A stretch of 8,860 nt of DNA from Actinomycetes bacterium. GTDB taxonomy: Bacteria > Actinomycetota > Acidimicrobiia > Acidimicrobiales > RAAP-2. Both the position numbers and the translations under genes were made by a program. This document shows positions 1-6,346 of this stretch, piece after piece. Below the pieces are notes generated by a model. That model searched no databases. It saw only the letters and a program-made list of their open reading frames with translations, and was not told the DNA's origin. Every line of letters starts with the position of its first letter. Position 1 is the stretch's first letter. The stretch spans positions 1-8,860 of the forward strand of contig JAKBAZ010000042.1 of the NCBI GenBank assembly GCA_021826255.1, given 5' to 3'.

Positions 1-1296
1 ACAGCCCCAGAAGCGCTGGCGCGAGATCAACCAGTCCCGTAGGCGGTAGTTGACCTTGCGCTCACCCCGGGCGTGTTCTTCGAGGAAGGAGATGGCGCGC
101 TCCTTGGCCTCACTCGTGTCGAGACCGTCGAGGAATCCGGAGTTGATGTGCACCCCGTCGCCGGCGTAGGGGCCTTCGTGACCCTCGGGCACGTCGACGG
201 TGCGCACGATGGGCAGACGGTGCACCGACGCGAAGGCCCAGTCCCGTTCGTCCTCCGCCGGCACGGCCATGATGGCCCCGGTGCCGTAGGTCGCGAGAAC
301 GTAGTCGGCCACGTACACCGGAACGGGCGAGTGAGTAAAGGGGTTGACAACGAAGCTCCCCGTAAAGGCCCCCCGCTTGTCGAGAGCGCCCGCCTCGAGC
401 GTGGCCGAGCGCTCGATGTCACTCGTCCGGCTCGCCCGCTCCACCAACTCGCGCACCGCTTCGGCCTGCTCGGGGGTCGTCAGGCGCTCGAGCAGGGGGT
501 GCTCCGGGGCGACGACGGCGTAGGTCACGCCGAAACCGGTGTCGGGTCGAGTCGTAAAGACTCTCAGGGCGAGGTCCGGAGCGTTCTCGACGGGAAGATC
601 GAACTCGACCCCCTCGGAGCGTCCGATCCAGTTGCGTTGCATCGTCTTCACGCGCTCGGGCCACTCGAGGCCGTCGACCTCGTTCAACAGTTCCTCGGCG
701 TAGTCGGTGATCCGAAAGAACCACTGCTCCAAATTGCGCCGCTCGACGAGGTCCCCACTCCGCTCGCAGGTTCCGTCACCGAGCACCTGCTCGTTAGCGA
801 GCACCGTCTGACACCCCGGGCACCAGTTGACGGGGGCCTCAGCGCGATAGGCCAGTCCGGCCTCGTAGAACTTCAGAAAAATCGTCTGGGCCCAGCGGAT
901 GTACTCGGGGTGATGAGAGTAGACCTCGCGGCGCCAGTCGTACACCGCCCCCAGGCGACGGACCGAACTCTTCAACTCCTCCATCCGTCGCTCGGTGAAG
1001 AGGCGGGGGTGGCTCTGGGCCTTAATGGCCGCGTTCTCCGCCGGAAGGCCGAAGGAGTCGAAGCCGAACGGAGACAGGACGGCCTTGCCCCTCATGGTTT
1101 GGTATCGGGTCACCAGATCCCCGAAGGTGTAGTTGCGCACGTGACCCTGGTGGGCTGTTCCCGACGGGTAGGGGTACATGCACAACGCGTAGTAGCGCTC
1201 GCGAGGGTCGTCGTTGTCGACCTCGTAGGTACCCTCGTCGAGCCACCGGGCCTGCCACTTTTGCTCGATGTCGGTTACGTTAAAGGGCCTCGCCAT
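1..1296 (-). CDS. leuS: Leucyl-tRNA synthetase, N-terminal 432 residues (runs off the window)
   Basis: Class I aminoacyl-tRNA synthetase that charges tRNA-Leu in the cytoplasm. The frame is open from 1296 to base 1, about half of a usual 800-residue LeuS. The HIGH-type motif is at residues 49-52 (YPSGTAHQGHVRNYT). A zinc-finger-like insert (NWCPGCQTVLANEQV ... CERSGDLVERR) follows. The CP1 editing domain is recognisable from FTTRPDTGFGVTYAVVAPEH and YGTGAIMAVPAEDERDWAF. The window ends at DWLISRQRFWGC, the return to the catalytic core. The ATG at 1296 is chosen because an in-frame TAA lies 12 bases upstream and the conserved N-terminus (FNVTDIEQKWQARW) starts right after it. No properly spaced ribosome binding site is visible: AAGGGG touches the ATG. 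A TAAAAT box six bases upstream suggests a leaderless transcript. It lies 30 bases behind the glycosidase gene. The KMSKS region and C-terminus are outside the window. Confidence 0.97.
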   Translation of the reverse strand, partial: MARPFNVTDIEQKWQARWLDEGTYEVDNDDPRERYYALCMYPYPSGTAHQGHVRNYTFGDLVTRYQTMRGKAVLSPFGFDSFGLPAENAAIKAQSHPRLFTERRMEELKSSVRRLGAVYDWRREVYSHHPEYIRWAQTIFLKFYEAGLAYRAEAPVNWCPGCQTVLANEQVLGDGTCERSGDLVERRNLEQWFFRITDYAEELLNEVDGLEWPERVKTMQRNWIGRSEGVEFDLPVENAPDLALRVFTTRPDTGFGVTYAVVAPEHPLLERLTTPEQAEAVRELVERASRTSDIERSATLEAGALDKRGAFTGSFVVNPFTHSPVPVYVADYVLATYGTGAIMAVPAEDERDWAFASVHRLPIVRTVDVPEGHEGPYAGDGVHINSGFLDGLDTSEAKERAISFLEEHARGERKVNYRLRDWLISRQRFWGC

Positions 1297-1302
1297 CCCC
1301 TT

Positions 1303-1308
1303 ATTTTA
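1303..1308 (-). promoter_or_regulatory. Candidate -10 box of a leaderless leuS promoter
   Basis: On the minus strand TAAAAT matches the actinobacterial TANNNT -10 pattern. It ends six bases before the leuS ATG, so a start point about seven bases downstream would fall on or next to the A of the ATG. No good -35 is visible at 16-18 bases. This is inference from position and consensus only. The glycosidase could also co-transcribe leuS. Confidence 0.4.
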
Positions 1309-1326
1309 GGGAATCGGGACTCTCCC

Positions 1327-3885
1327 CTACACCGATGCCGTCAACGTGGCGGCGACGTCGCTCGACGAGTGGGCGACGTAGACCTGGTAGGTACCCGACG
1401 CGTGCACCATCGAGGTGCCCGACGCCACGGCGAAGGTGCTCATGGGCAACGTGACGTTGACCGTCTTCGAGCGCCCCGGCGCCAGGGTCACTCGACCAAC
1501 GCCCCGAAGCTGCATCGGAGGCTCGCCGTACTGAGAGGGATACCCCAGGTAGACCTCCACCACGTCCGTACCGGCACGGGGGCCAGTGTTAGTGACGCGC
1601 ACGGAGACTCGCTCACCCGCGGACGTTCGGTGCAGACTCTCCGCGCTCCAGGAGAAGTGGGTGTAACTGAGTCCGTATCCGAAGGCATAGGCCGGGGTGT
1701 GTCCGGTGCTCTGATACCAGCGATAGCCAATGTCCGAGAGAGAACCGAAACTCACTGTGCCGTTCACCCCGGGGAATCGCGAGGGCGACGCGGCGGGCGT
1801 GGCGGTCACGCTCTGGGGAAAGCTCACCGGGAGGCGCCCTGCCGGATCTACTCGACCACTCAGCACGTCGGCGATGGCCGATCCGTCAACTTGACCCGGG
1901 TACCAAGCCTCGACGATGGCGCTCACCTGGCGCCGCCAGGGGGTGAGGACCGCCCCACCAGTGTTCATCACCACCACGGTGTGGGGATTCACCTTAGCGA
2001 CGGCCTCGATGAGGGCGTTCTGATCCCCGGGCAGGGCGAGAGTGGATTGATCGACCCCTTCTGAAAGGTTGTTCGACACGAAGACGAGGGCTACTCGGGC
2101 TCGCTTCGCGGCCGCCACCGCCGAGGCGATGTAGGACTGGACGTTCAGAATGCCGAGGCTGGGGGTCGACTTGGCGTTGACCGCGAACCAGTGAGCCCGC
2201 AGGGTGTAGGACTGACCCTGCACGAGATGAATCGCTGTCGACCAGGCACTCAGTCCGTGGAGACCCCGATCAGCCACCAGGGTCTGGCCGTTGAGGGTGA
2301 GCCACGTGTCACCGAGGTCCTGAAGGCCCACTTCAAACACTCCGCTTCGCCGGGGGGTGAAGGTCACGGTCCAGTTACTCCACCCCTCCCCCCCTCCGGG
2401 GCGCGTGGCGGTGAGTGCGCTGCGAGTCACCGTCGGCGAGTAGTCAACTCGTAAGTCGCCCGTGCCCGGTTCCCCGATGTTCTGAATGGGGACGATGGAT
2501 GGGGGAAGCGTTCCCTTCGTCACGATCGATTTCTGGGCCGAGCTCAGACTGTCGACCTCGACCGCACTCGGTTGTCCGGTGACGTAGAGGAAGTGATCGC
2601 CCGGGAGGGCTTGACGGAGTCCGGCCATGGGAGTCACGACCCAGGGAGCGATGACGGCGGATGATCCCTTACCCGCCGTCGTCACGGTGTGCTTGGCGTC
2701 AATCCCGATGACGGCGACGGTGTCGTGGTGAAGCGTCGAGAGGGGTAACAGATCGCCCGAGTTCTTCAAAAGTACGACGGACTCCGTCGCCGTTTTCAGT
2801 GCCACTCGCACGTGACTTTGAGTGATAGCCACGGAGGCGAGGTGAGGGGTGCGAATCTGGCGCAGGAGTCCGTAGCGAATCATCGTCGCTACGGTGCCCG
2901 CGACCGCGCGTCGTAACGTCGCGAGGGAGATTTGGTGGTGAGCCACGGCCTCCACGACGGCGGCCGGGTTGAGGGGCTTCACGAGGTTGATGCCGGCGTG
3001 ATACGCGGCGATCGGATTAACGACCGCCTGGTAGTCGGACCGGACGAATCCGGTGAATCCCCAGTGACGAAGTTGGGCGTAGAGACCGGGGGACGAGCAG
3101 GTGTTCACTCCGTTGATGGAGCCCATGGCGCACATGATGGACGCCACGTGGGCCTGCTCGACGGCCGCCCGAAACGGGGCGTTGTAGATCTCGGTGAGGA
3201 CCCGAACTCCGATGGACTGATTGAGAGGTCCCCGCGCGTTCTCCTGTGTGTAGGCGCTGAAGTGTTTGGCGTTCGCCATGACGCCCGTCGACTGGATGCC
3301 ACGAATTTCGTAGACCCCCATGACTCCCGCGAGCCAGGGATCCTCCCCGAACGTTTCGTAGGCCCGACCCGAGTTGGGGGTGCGAACCAGATTGAGATCC
3401 GGCCCCTGAAGGACGTCGAAACCCTTCTTCAACGCTTCTTGACCCATCGAGAAACCCACCGCACGCGCGAGGAGCGGATCGAAAGTCGCCGCCACCGCCA
3501 TCTCACTCGGAAACTGGGTAACCCCGGTGTTCCGACTGGCCACTCCCACGGGTCCATCCGTGAGGGTGAGTGGCGGTAAGCAGAGTGCGGGATCTCCAAC
3601 GGTGGTGTTGATGACGGCTCCCTGCTCCACAATGACCGCGAAATTCGCGAGCTGCGCCGTGGTCATCGACGCCGCGACGTGGGCCGCCGCGAGTTGCGCG
3701 GTGACCCGACCCTGATTCGCGGCGGCCACCCACCCACACGCCGAGAGTGGTGACGAACCCGTCGCCGCCCCAGACGGAGTCCCCGCTAACGCAGGAAGTA
3801 GGGCAAAAAGTGCGCTCGCGACGAGAAGGGGCCTAATCACGGGGCGAATCTGCACGAACACTCTTTCTTGGGGGGGGTCGCTCAC
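1327..3885 (-). CDS. Secreted glycoside hydrolase family 3 beta-glycosidase with PA14 insert
   Basis: Retaining exo-beta-glycosidase, probably beta-glucosidase-like, exported to hydrolyse oligosaccharides. Numbering is from the GTG at 3885 (852 aa). A signal peptide is at about 14-41 (hydrophobic LLVASALFALLPALA). The GH3 N-terminal barrel carries TDGPVG (D110), GPDLNLVRTPNSGR, YETFGEDP and KHF (207-209). The nucleophile is D284 in GFTGFVRSDY, where SDW is commoner. The alpha/beta sandwich starts near 365 (SVVLLKN). A PA14-like beta domain is inserted at about 475-580. The likely acid/base is E609 in SNNLSEGVD, before STLALPGDQ. A C-terminal fibronectin-III-like domain is at about 757-850. 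Stop is TAG. GTG codons at 3861 and 3855 are credible alternative starts: the 3855 one has GAAAGAG five bases upstream and would give a tighter signal peptide. A run of eight C lies between the long and short starts. Exact substrate cannot be read from sequence. Confidence 0.93.
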   Translation of the reverse strand: MSDPPQERVFVQIRPVIRPLLVASALFALLPALAGTPSGAATGSSPLSACGWVAAANQGRVTAQLAAAHVAASMTTAQLANFAVIVEQGAVINTTVGDPALCLPPLTLTDGPVGVASRNTGVTQFPSEMAVAATFDPLLARAVGFSMGQEALKKGFDVLQGPDLNLVRTPNSGRAYETFGEDPWLAGVMGVYEIRGIQSTGVMANAKHFSAYTQENARGPLNQSIGVRVLTEIYNAPFRAAVEQAHVASIMCAMGSINGVNTCSSPGLYAQLRHWGFTGFVRSDYQAVVNPIAAYHAGINLVKPLNPAAVVEAVAHHQISLATLRRAVAGTVATMIRYGLLRQIRTPHLASVAITQSHVRVALKTATESVVLLKNSGDLLPLSTLHHDTVAVIGIDAKHTVTTAGKGSSAVIAPWVVTPMAGLRQALPGDHFLYVTGQPSAVEVDSLSSAQKSIVTKGTLPPSIVPIQNIGEPGTGDLRVDYSPTVTRSALTATRPGGGEGWSNWTVTFTPRRSGVFEVGLQDLGDTWLTLNGQTLVADRGLHGLSAWSTAIHLVQGQSYTLRAHWFAVNAKSTPSLGILNVQSYIASAVAAAKRARVALVFVSNNLSEGVDQSTLALPGDQNALIEAVAKVNPHTVVVMNTGGAVLTPWRRQVSAIVEAWYPGQVDGSAIADVLSGRVDPAGRLPVSFPQSVTATPAASPSRFPGVNGTVSFGSLSDIGYRWYQSTGHTPAYAFGYGLSYTHFSWSAESLHRTSAGERVSVRVTNTGPRAGTDVVEVYLGYPSQYGEPPMQLRGVGRVTLAPGRSKTVNVTLPMSTFAVASGTSMVHASGTYQVYVAHSSSDVAATLTASV
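3870..3877. repeat. Homopolymeric G8/C8 tract at the glycosidase 5' end
   Basis: Eight consecutive G on the plus strand (C on the coding strand), inside codons 3-6 if translation starts at 3885. If translation starts at 3855 or 3861 the tract lies just upstream of the Shine-Dalgarno-like AAGAAAGA. Such tracts can slip in replication and are also prone to sequencing error. Confidence 0.9.
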
Positions 3886-4126
3886 TTATGTCGTCACTAC
3901 GTCGTTCATTACGAATTGATGACGAAGAGCCCGGTCAGGTTAGACCAGCGACTTAAGAAAGCGATGAGCATCTCTTAACTCGACACCGATCGACCGAACA
4001 TCTCCCAACGTTGCTCGACGTCGTCGGTGACGATCGCCCAACTACTCCTTAAGGTAGCCAAGTGCTCTTTCTCGAATCGCCGACGAGGAAAATGCCAGCA
4101 TCCTTTCGTAGCTCTCCCAAACCAGT
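3886..4126. other. Intergenic stretch between the glycosidase gene and the tRNA
   Basis: No coding sequence or RNA gene seen in this stretch. It must hold the minus-strand promoter of the glycosidase gene, but no convincing -35/-10 pair stands out. It contains two short dyads: GGTC-N6-GACC (3933-3946) and TTAAGA / TCTTAA (3953-3978, 14-base spacer). Either could be a regulator site, but arms this short also arise by chance. Confidence 0.5.
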
Positions 4127-4146
4127 GGGCCCCGCCCGCGGGGCCC
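4127..4146. repeat. Perfect 20-bp GC-rich palindrome upstream of tRNA-Ala
   Basis: Arms GGGCCCCGC and GCGGGGCCC are separated by CC. It sits 21 bases before the tRNA and just before a candidate -10 (TAGCAT). It could be a terminator-like hairpin, for instance stopping minus-strand transcription that has passed the tRNA, or a protein site in the tRNA promoter. There is no U-run on the plus side; the minus side continues ACTGGTTT. Confidence 0.6.
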
Positions 4147-4149
4147 TGC

Positions 4150-4155
4150 TAGCAT
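4150..4155 (+). promoter_or_regulatory. Candidate -10 box of the tRNA-Ala gene
   Basis: TAGCAT fits TANNNT and lies 12 bases before the mature tRNA 5' end, which allows a short 5' leader for RNase P. The -35 position at 17-bp spacing is GGGCCC, inside the palindrome, and does not look like TTGACA. Weak support. Confidence 0.3.
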
Positions 4156-4167
4156 CGAGAGTCCTTC

Positions 4168-4243
4168 GGGGGTATAGCTCAGCTGGTAGAGCACTTGCAT
4201 GGCATGCAAGGGGTCAGGGGTTCGAATCCCCTTACCTCCACCA
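4168..4243 (+). tRNA. tRNA-Ala, anticodon GGC
   Basis: 76 bases including encoded CCA (4241-4243). The acceptor stem GGGGGTA (4168-4174) pairs with TACCTCC (4233-4239) and contains the G3:U70 wobble that identifies tRNA-Ala. The discriminator is A (4240). The D stem is GCTC/GAGC with an AGCTGGTA loop. The anticodon stem is CTTGC/GCAAG with loop ATGGCAT, giving anticodon GGC. The T arm is AGGGG-TTCGAAT-CCCCT. All stems pair. No second copy of the 3' half was found in the window, so no attachment-site duplicate is visible, although accessory genes begin directly downstream. Confidence 0.98.
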
Positions 4244-4381
4244 TAAGTGGTTACTCAAACCCATGGCCCCAGACGGTTTGTTTGAGTCAGAAGTTGAAAG
4301 TGGCGCCGAGGCGAATTCGGCGATCAAGAATGCTTCGCCCTGAGTGATTGTCTCGTGCAATTTCTTTTCCCTCTCTTCCAT
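4232..4381 (-). CDS. Doubtful small ORF, 49 aa, antisense to the tRNA 3' end
   Basis: An ATG at 4381, four bases after the HEPN stop, opens 49 codons (MEEREKKLHETITQGEAF ...) ending in TAA at 4234-4232, inside the complement of the tRNA acceptor stem. The N-terminal part is charged and helix-like. I recognise no family and there is no well-placed ribosome binding site. It could be a third gene of the MNT-HEPN operon, a remnant of an element inserted at the tRNA, or chance. Confidence 0.2.
   Translation of the reverse strand: MEEREKKLHETITQGEAFLIAEFASAPLSTSDSNKPSGAMGLSNHLWWR
4253..4287. repeat. Inverted repeat just after tRNA-Ala
   Basis: ACTCAAAC (4253-4260) and GTTTGAGT (4280-4287) are exact reverse complements with a 19-base loop. 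A hairpin here could mark the tRNA transcript end, but no U-run follows. Confidence 0.4.
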
Positions 4382-4385
4382 GCCC

Positions 4386-4769
4386 TTAGTCCGTTGTGAC
4401 GTCGGGCCATTCAGTTTCGATATTGCGCTGCATGGAGCGTTTGAGCCGCGCTTCAAGTCGAAGAACTGCTGCCTCGAGCGGTGGCAGATCCTCAGAAATG
4501 GTGGCCTCTACGATTGCTCTGGAGGTGTCGAAATGGTGGTGCGCGAGCCAGTCGCGCATTCCGGCTGCGTCAGACCACCTGACGTCGGGCTCGCTCGCGA
4601 CGAGTTGGGGATCCAACAACTTTACGGCCTCGCGGATTTCAATCAAACGAAGCCGAACGGCGTCGAAAATGACGCCGTCGGAGAGTTGGCCACGAGTGAG
4701 ATGGCTTCATAGTGCGGTCATCGCGTCGACGATGTCTGCGATGCGTTCTTCGTCGTCGCGTGAACTCAA
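4386..4769 (-). pseudogene. HEPN-domain (DUF86/HepT-like) toxin gene with in-frame stop at codon 21
   Basis: HEPN toxins of HEPN-MNT modules are small helical RNases. A continuous frame of 127 sense-length codons runs from TTG 4769, overlapping the MNT stop as TTGA, to TAA 4386. It matches the family along its whole length: SSRDDEERIADIVDAMTAL, then SHLTRGQLSDGVIFDAVRLR, then LIEIREAVKLLDP, and the RX4H motif R72-DWLA-H77 in GMRDWLAHHHFDT. Codon 21 is TGA (4709-4707), where relatives have a sense codon, often Arg. The frame does not shift. The catalytic R and H remain, but the tyrosine usually two residues after the His (RX4HXY, the AMPylation target of MNT partners) is H79. Restart at TTG 4646 could give an 86-aa piece lacking the first helix. 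Most likely an inactivated toxin gene; a sequencing error at one base is the alternative. Confidence 0.82.
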
Positions 4770-5296
4770 ATGGCGATGGCCTCGCGTTTAACTTCTTCTC
4801 GAACCCGAGGTCGGAGGCTGTCCGAAGGAGCAACGTCAACGGCGACGCCCAGTATCTCCGACAGTTCCCTACGCAATGCCTCCAACTCGAAGAGTCCCGC
4901 ACTTCGATCTAAATCGACAACTAAATCGACGTCACTGTCGGGCCGGTCTTCGCCTCGTGCGGCGCTCCCACAGACGCGGACGTTGCTCGCGCCATGTCGC
5001 GCCGCACAGGCGATTACTAAGCGTCGGCGTTGGCGGAGTCGACGGCCGAGAGGGGTATCGGGGAGTCCGGGGGGGTAATCATTCAACCGCTCCAATGAAA
5101 GAATGAGGCGATAACCCATCGCACCTACAAGACGTTCGAGCGTTGACACCGATGGTGCCCGTCGCCCCGACTCATAGGCGCTGACCACGCTTTGCGCGAT
5201 ATTCGCTCGCCGCGCGACATCGGTCTGCGACAACTGGGCACTCGTGCGTGCTCGTTTCAGGAGTTCTCCGGTTGTGATGTCTTTGGACGACTCCAT
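4766..5296 (-). CDS. XRE HTH-MNT nucleotidyltransferase fusion, antitoxin of a HEPN-MNT (type VII-like) module
   Basis: 176 aa. The N-terminal XRE helix-turn-helix is at about 10-68, with recognition helix around AQSVVSAYES (34-43). The C-terminal minimal nucleotidyltransferase domain is at about 82-176, with GSAARGE (110-116), SDVDLVVD (D122, D124) and a third acidic residue D154 in VAVDVAP, so the catalytic triad looks intact. In characterised HEPN-MNT pairs the MNT protein AMPylates the HEPN toxin and silences it. The HEPN gene overlaps this stop codon, supporting that pairing. The fused HTH probably autoregulates: an inverted repeat touches the ATG at 5296. No ribosome binding site precedes the ATG and a TAGGCT -10 lies just upstream, so the message is probably leaderless. 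The frame is intact although its partner is broken. Confidence 0.9.
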   Translation of the reverse strand: MESSKDITTGELLKRARTSAQLSQTDVARRANIAQSVVSAYESGRRAPSVSTLERLVGAMGYRLILSLERLNDYPPGLPDTPLGRRLRQRRRLVIACAARHGASNVRVCGSAARGEDRPDSDVDLVVDLDRSAGLFELEALRRELSEILGVAVDVAPSDSLRPRVREEVKREAIAI

Positions 5297-5316
5297 ACGT
5301 ACAGCCTAGTACGTAT
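5295..5316. promoter_or_regulatory. Operator-like inverted repeat at the HTH-MNT start, overlapping its promoter
   Basis: Perfect 8-bp arms ATACGTAC and GTACGTAT with a 6-base spacer; the left arm on the plus strand contains the A and T of the start codon. On the minus strand the spacer reads TAGGCT, a TANNNT -10. TTGGGC lies exactly 17 bases upstream of it as a partial -35, which places the start point near the ATG. A regulator bound here would cover the promoter. The core GTAC-N6-GTAC recurs at 6349-6362. Confidence 0.75.
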
Positions 5317-5486
5317 TGTCTATGGGCCCAATCGGGATGTTGGAGTTACCGGTTCTTATCGAGTCGTCCAAGGCCCACTTAAGGGACCTCGGTCGATATC
5401 GCGAATTCCGCTGTTTGACATCGTGTGAAGGCCTCGCCGCAGTGAGTAACGATGCCAGGTGCCAACAACGCTCGTGGTCAATACAC
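5317..5486. other. Spacer between the two toxin-antitoxin-like modules
   Basis: About 170 bases without a supportable gene. It carries the 3' flank of the nucleotidyltransferase gene and the upstream part of the HTH-MNT promoter. I see no clear terminator hairpin, so read-through from module A into module B is possible. Confidence 0.5.
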
Positions 5487-6044
5487 CTAGATCTCGATCT
5501 CAGGATTGTCACGAGTTAATTGGTGTGAGCGTTCGAGGACTTGGCGGAGAATTGGGAGAACCGCGCGATCTTTTTCTCGGCCAGCTGCTTCTTTCGAGCG
5601 AATCACGTCGGCCAACGCCGCGACCACAATGGTCACGCTGTCAGTGATCTGCTCACGCGTAGCTGATCGCCTCAAGTCGTCGTAACCTCGAGTGCCGTCA
5701 GGGAGTAGAGCGATGTCCAGGTAGCCGTACTTCGTTACGAAAGTCCACGTTGTGCCTTGCCCGAATGTTCGTTCGTCGAGCGGTATAGCTAGCGGTTCTT
5801 CCATATCGGGAATCCGAAGCTTGGCATCGAGTTCTCTTAGGGCAGCCGCCAGTCTCGCGAAATTCTCTCGGGTGCGTGCGGGAGTGACATCGACATCACG
5901 AGTGACGTAGGGAGATCCGCGAAGTTCGGCAGCGAATCCACCGATGACGACGTAGAGAACCTTGTGCCGTTCGAGTACTTCGAGGATGTCGTCTGGGCGA
6001 TAGGGCACCACTTCAGCCACGGTGACTTCTGGTCTGCTGCTCAC
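5487..6044 (-). CDS. Nucleotidyltransferase-fold protein, likely toxin or partner of the XRE module
   Basis: 185 aa from GTG 6044. The nucleotidyltransferase signature is IGGFAAELRGSPYVTRDVDV, with GG at 35-36 and acidic residues D50 and D52. The probable third acid is D110 in TKYGYLDIAL. The tail has IRSKEAAGREKD (148-159), which I recall as typical of an actinobacterial family of uncharacterised nucleotidyltransferases related in fold to AbiEii/MenT toxins. The gene overlaps the preceding XRE gene by 32 bases, or by 8 if the GTG at 6020 is used, so the two are co-translated. The expected activity is transfer of nucleotides to RNA or protein; the target cannot be told. Whether it acts as toxin or antitoxin is inference. 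Stop TAG. Confidence 0.82.
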   Translation of the reverse strand: MSSRPEVTVAEVVPYRPDDILEVLERHKVLYVVIGGFAAELRGSPYVTRDVDVTPARTRENFARLAAALRELDAKLRIPDMEEPLAIPLDERTFGQGTTWTFVTKYGYLDIALLPDGTRGYDDLRRSATREQITDSVTIVVAALADVIRSKEAAGREKDRAVLPILRQVLERSHQLTRDNPEIEI

Positions 6045-6336
6045 GGCGCTCGTGGAATCGAATGCGCGCCATGAGATCGGCGAAACGCTCCGCCGTCGTC
6101 ATTCGAAGATTCTGGTCAATAATCGTCACGTTCGAGTCGTCGTATTTGGACATGAAGAACGTGAGGTCCAAACCACACGCGCGTATCACCTCGCGCAAAG
6201 TCTCGAGACTGGGCGACACATCATCGCGCTCCCAGCGGGCAATCGCGGACTGAGATTTGCCGAGTCGTGCGCCTAATTCACTTTGGGTCAGGCCAGCACG
6301 TAATCGCGCCTCTTTGATTAGATTCCCACTCACCAT
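6013..6336 (-). CDS. XRE-family HTH regulator, probable antitoxin/repressor of the nucleotidyltransferase module
   Basis: 107 aa from ATG 6336 (MVSGNLIKEARLRAGLTQ). The HTH spans about 6-60: LTQSELGARLG, then recognition helix KSQSAIARWER, then SPSLETLREV. The C-terminal tail (about 75-107, TTAERFADLMARIRFHERRE) is the sort of partner-binding extension seen in HTH proteins paired with nucleotidyltransferases. A longer reading from ATG 6393 is possible, but it would put the operator inside the coding region and adds no conserved sequence, so 6336 is preferred. No Shine-Dalgarno is visible. The gene overlaps the downstream nucleotidyltransferase gene. Likely an autorepressor through the palindrome at 6347-6364. 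Confidence 0.87.
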   Translation of the reverse strand: MVSGNLIKEARLRAGLTQSELGARLGKSQSAIARWERDDVSPSLETLREVIRACGLDLTFFMSKYDDSNVTIIDQNLRMTTAERFADLMARIRFHERREQQTRSHRG

Positions 6337-6346
6337 GCCATCAGAA

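Noticed and set aside
73..2064. Very long plus-strand open frame (663 codons) across leuS and the glycosidase
   Set aside because: It is antisense to two clearly recognisable genes, its translation resembles no family, and high-GC DNA routinely opens long frames opposite real genes.
4707..4709. TGA as a recoded sense codon (selenocysteine or tryptophan)
   Set aside because: TGA ends the MNT, XRE, VOC and GNAT genes here, Trp is encoded by TGG, and no recoding element is apparent; a nonsense mutation is simpler.
4639..4769. Frameshift in the HEPN gene
   Set aside because: Translating one frame from 4769 to 4386 gives family-like sequence on both sides of the stop, so nothing is shifted.
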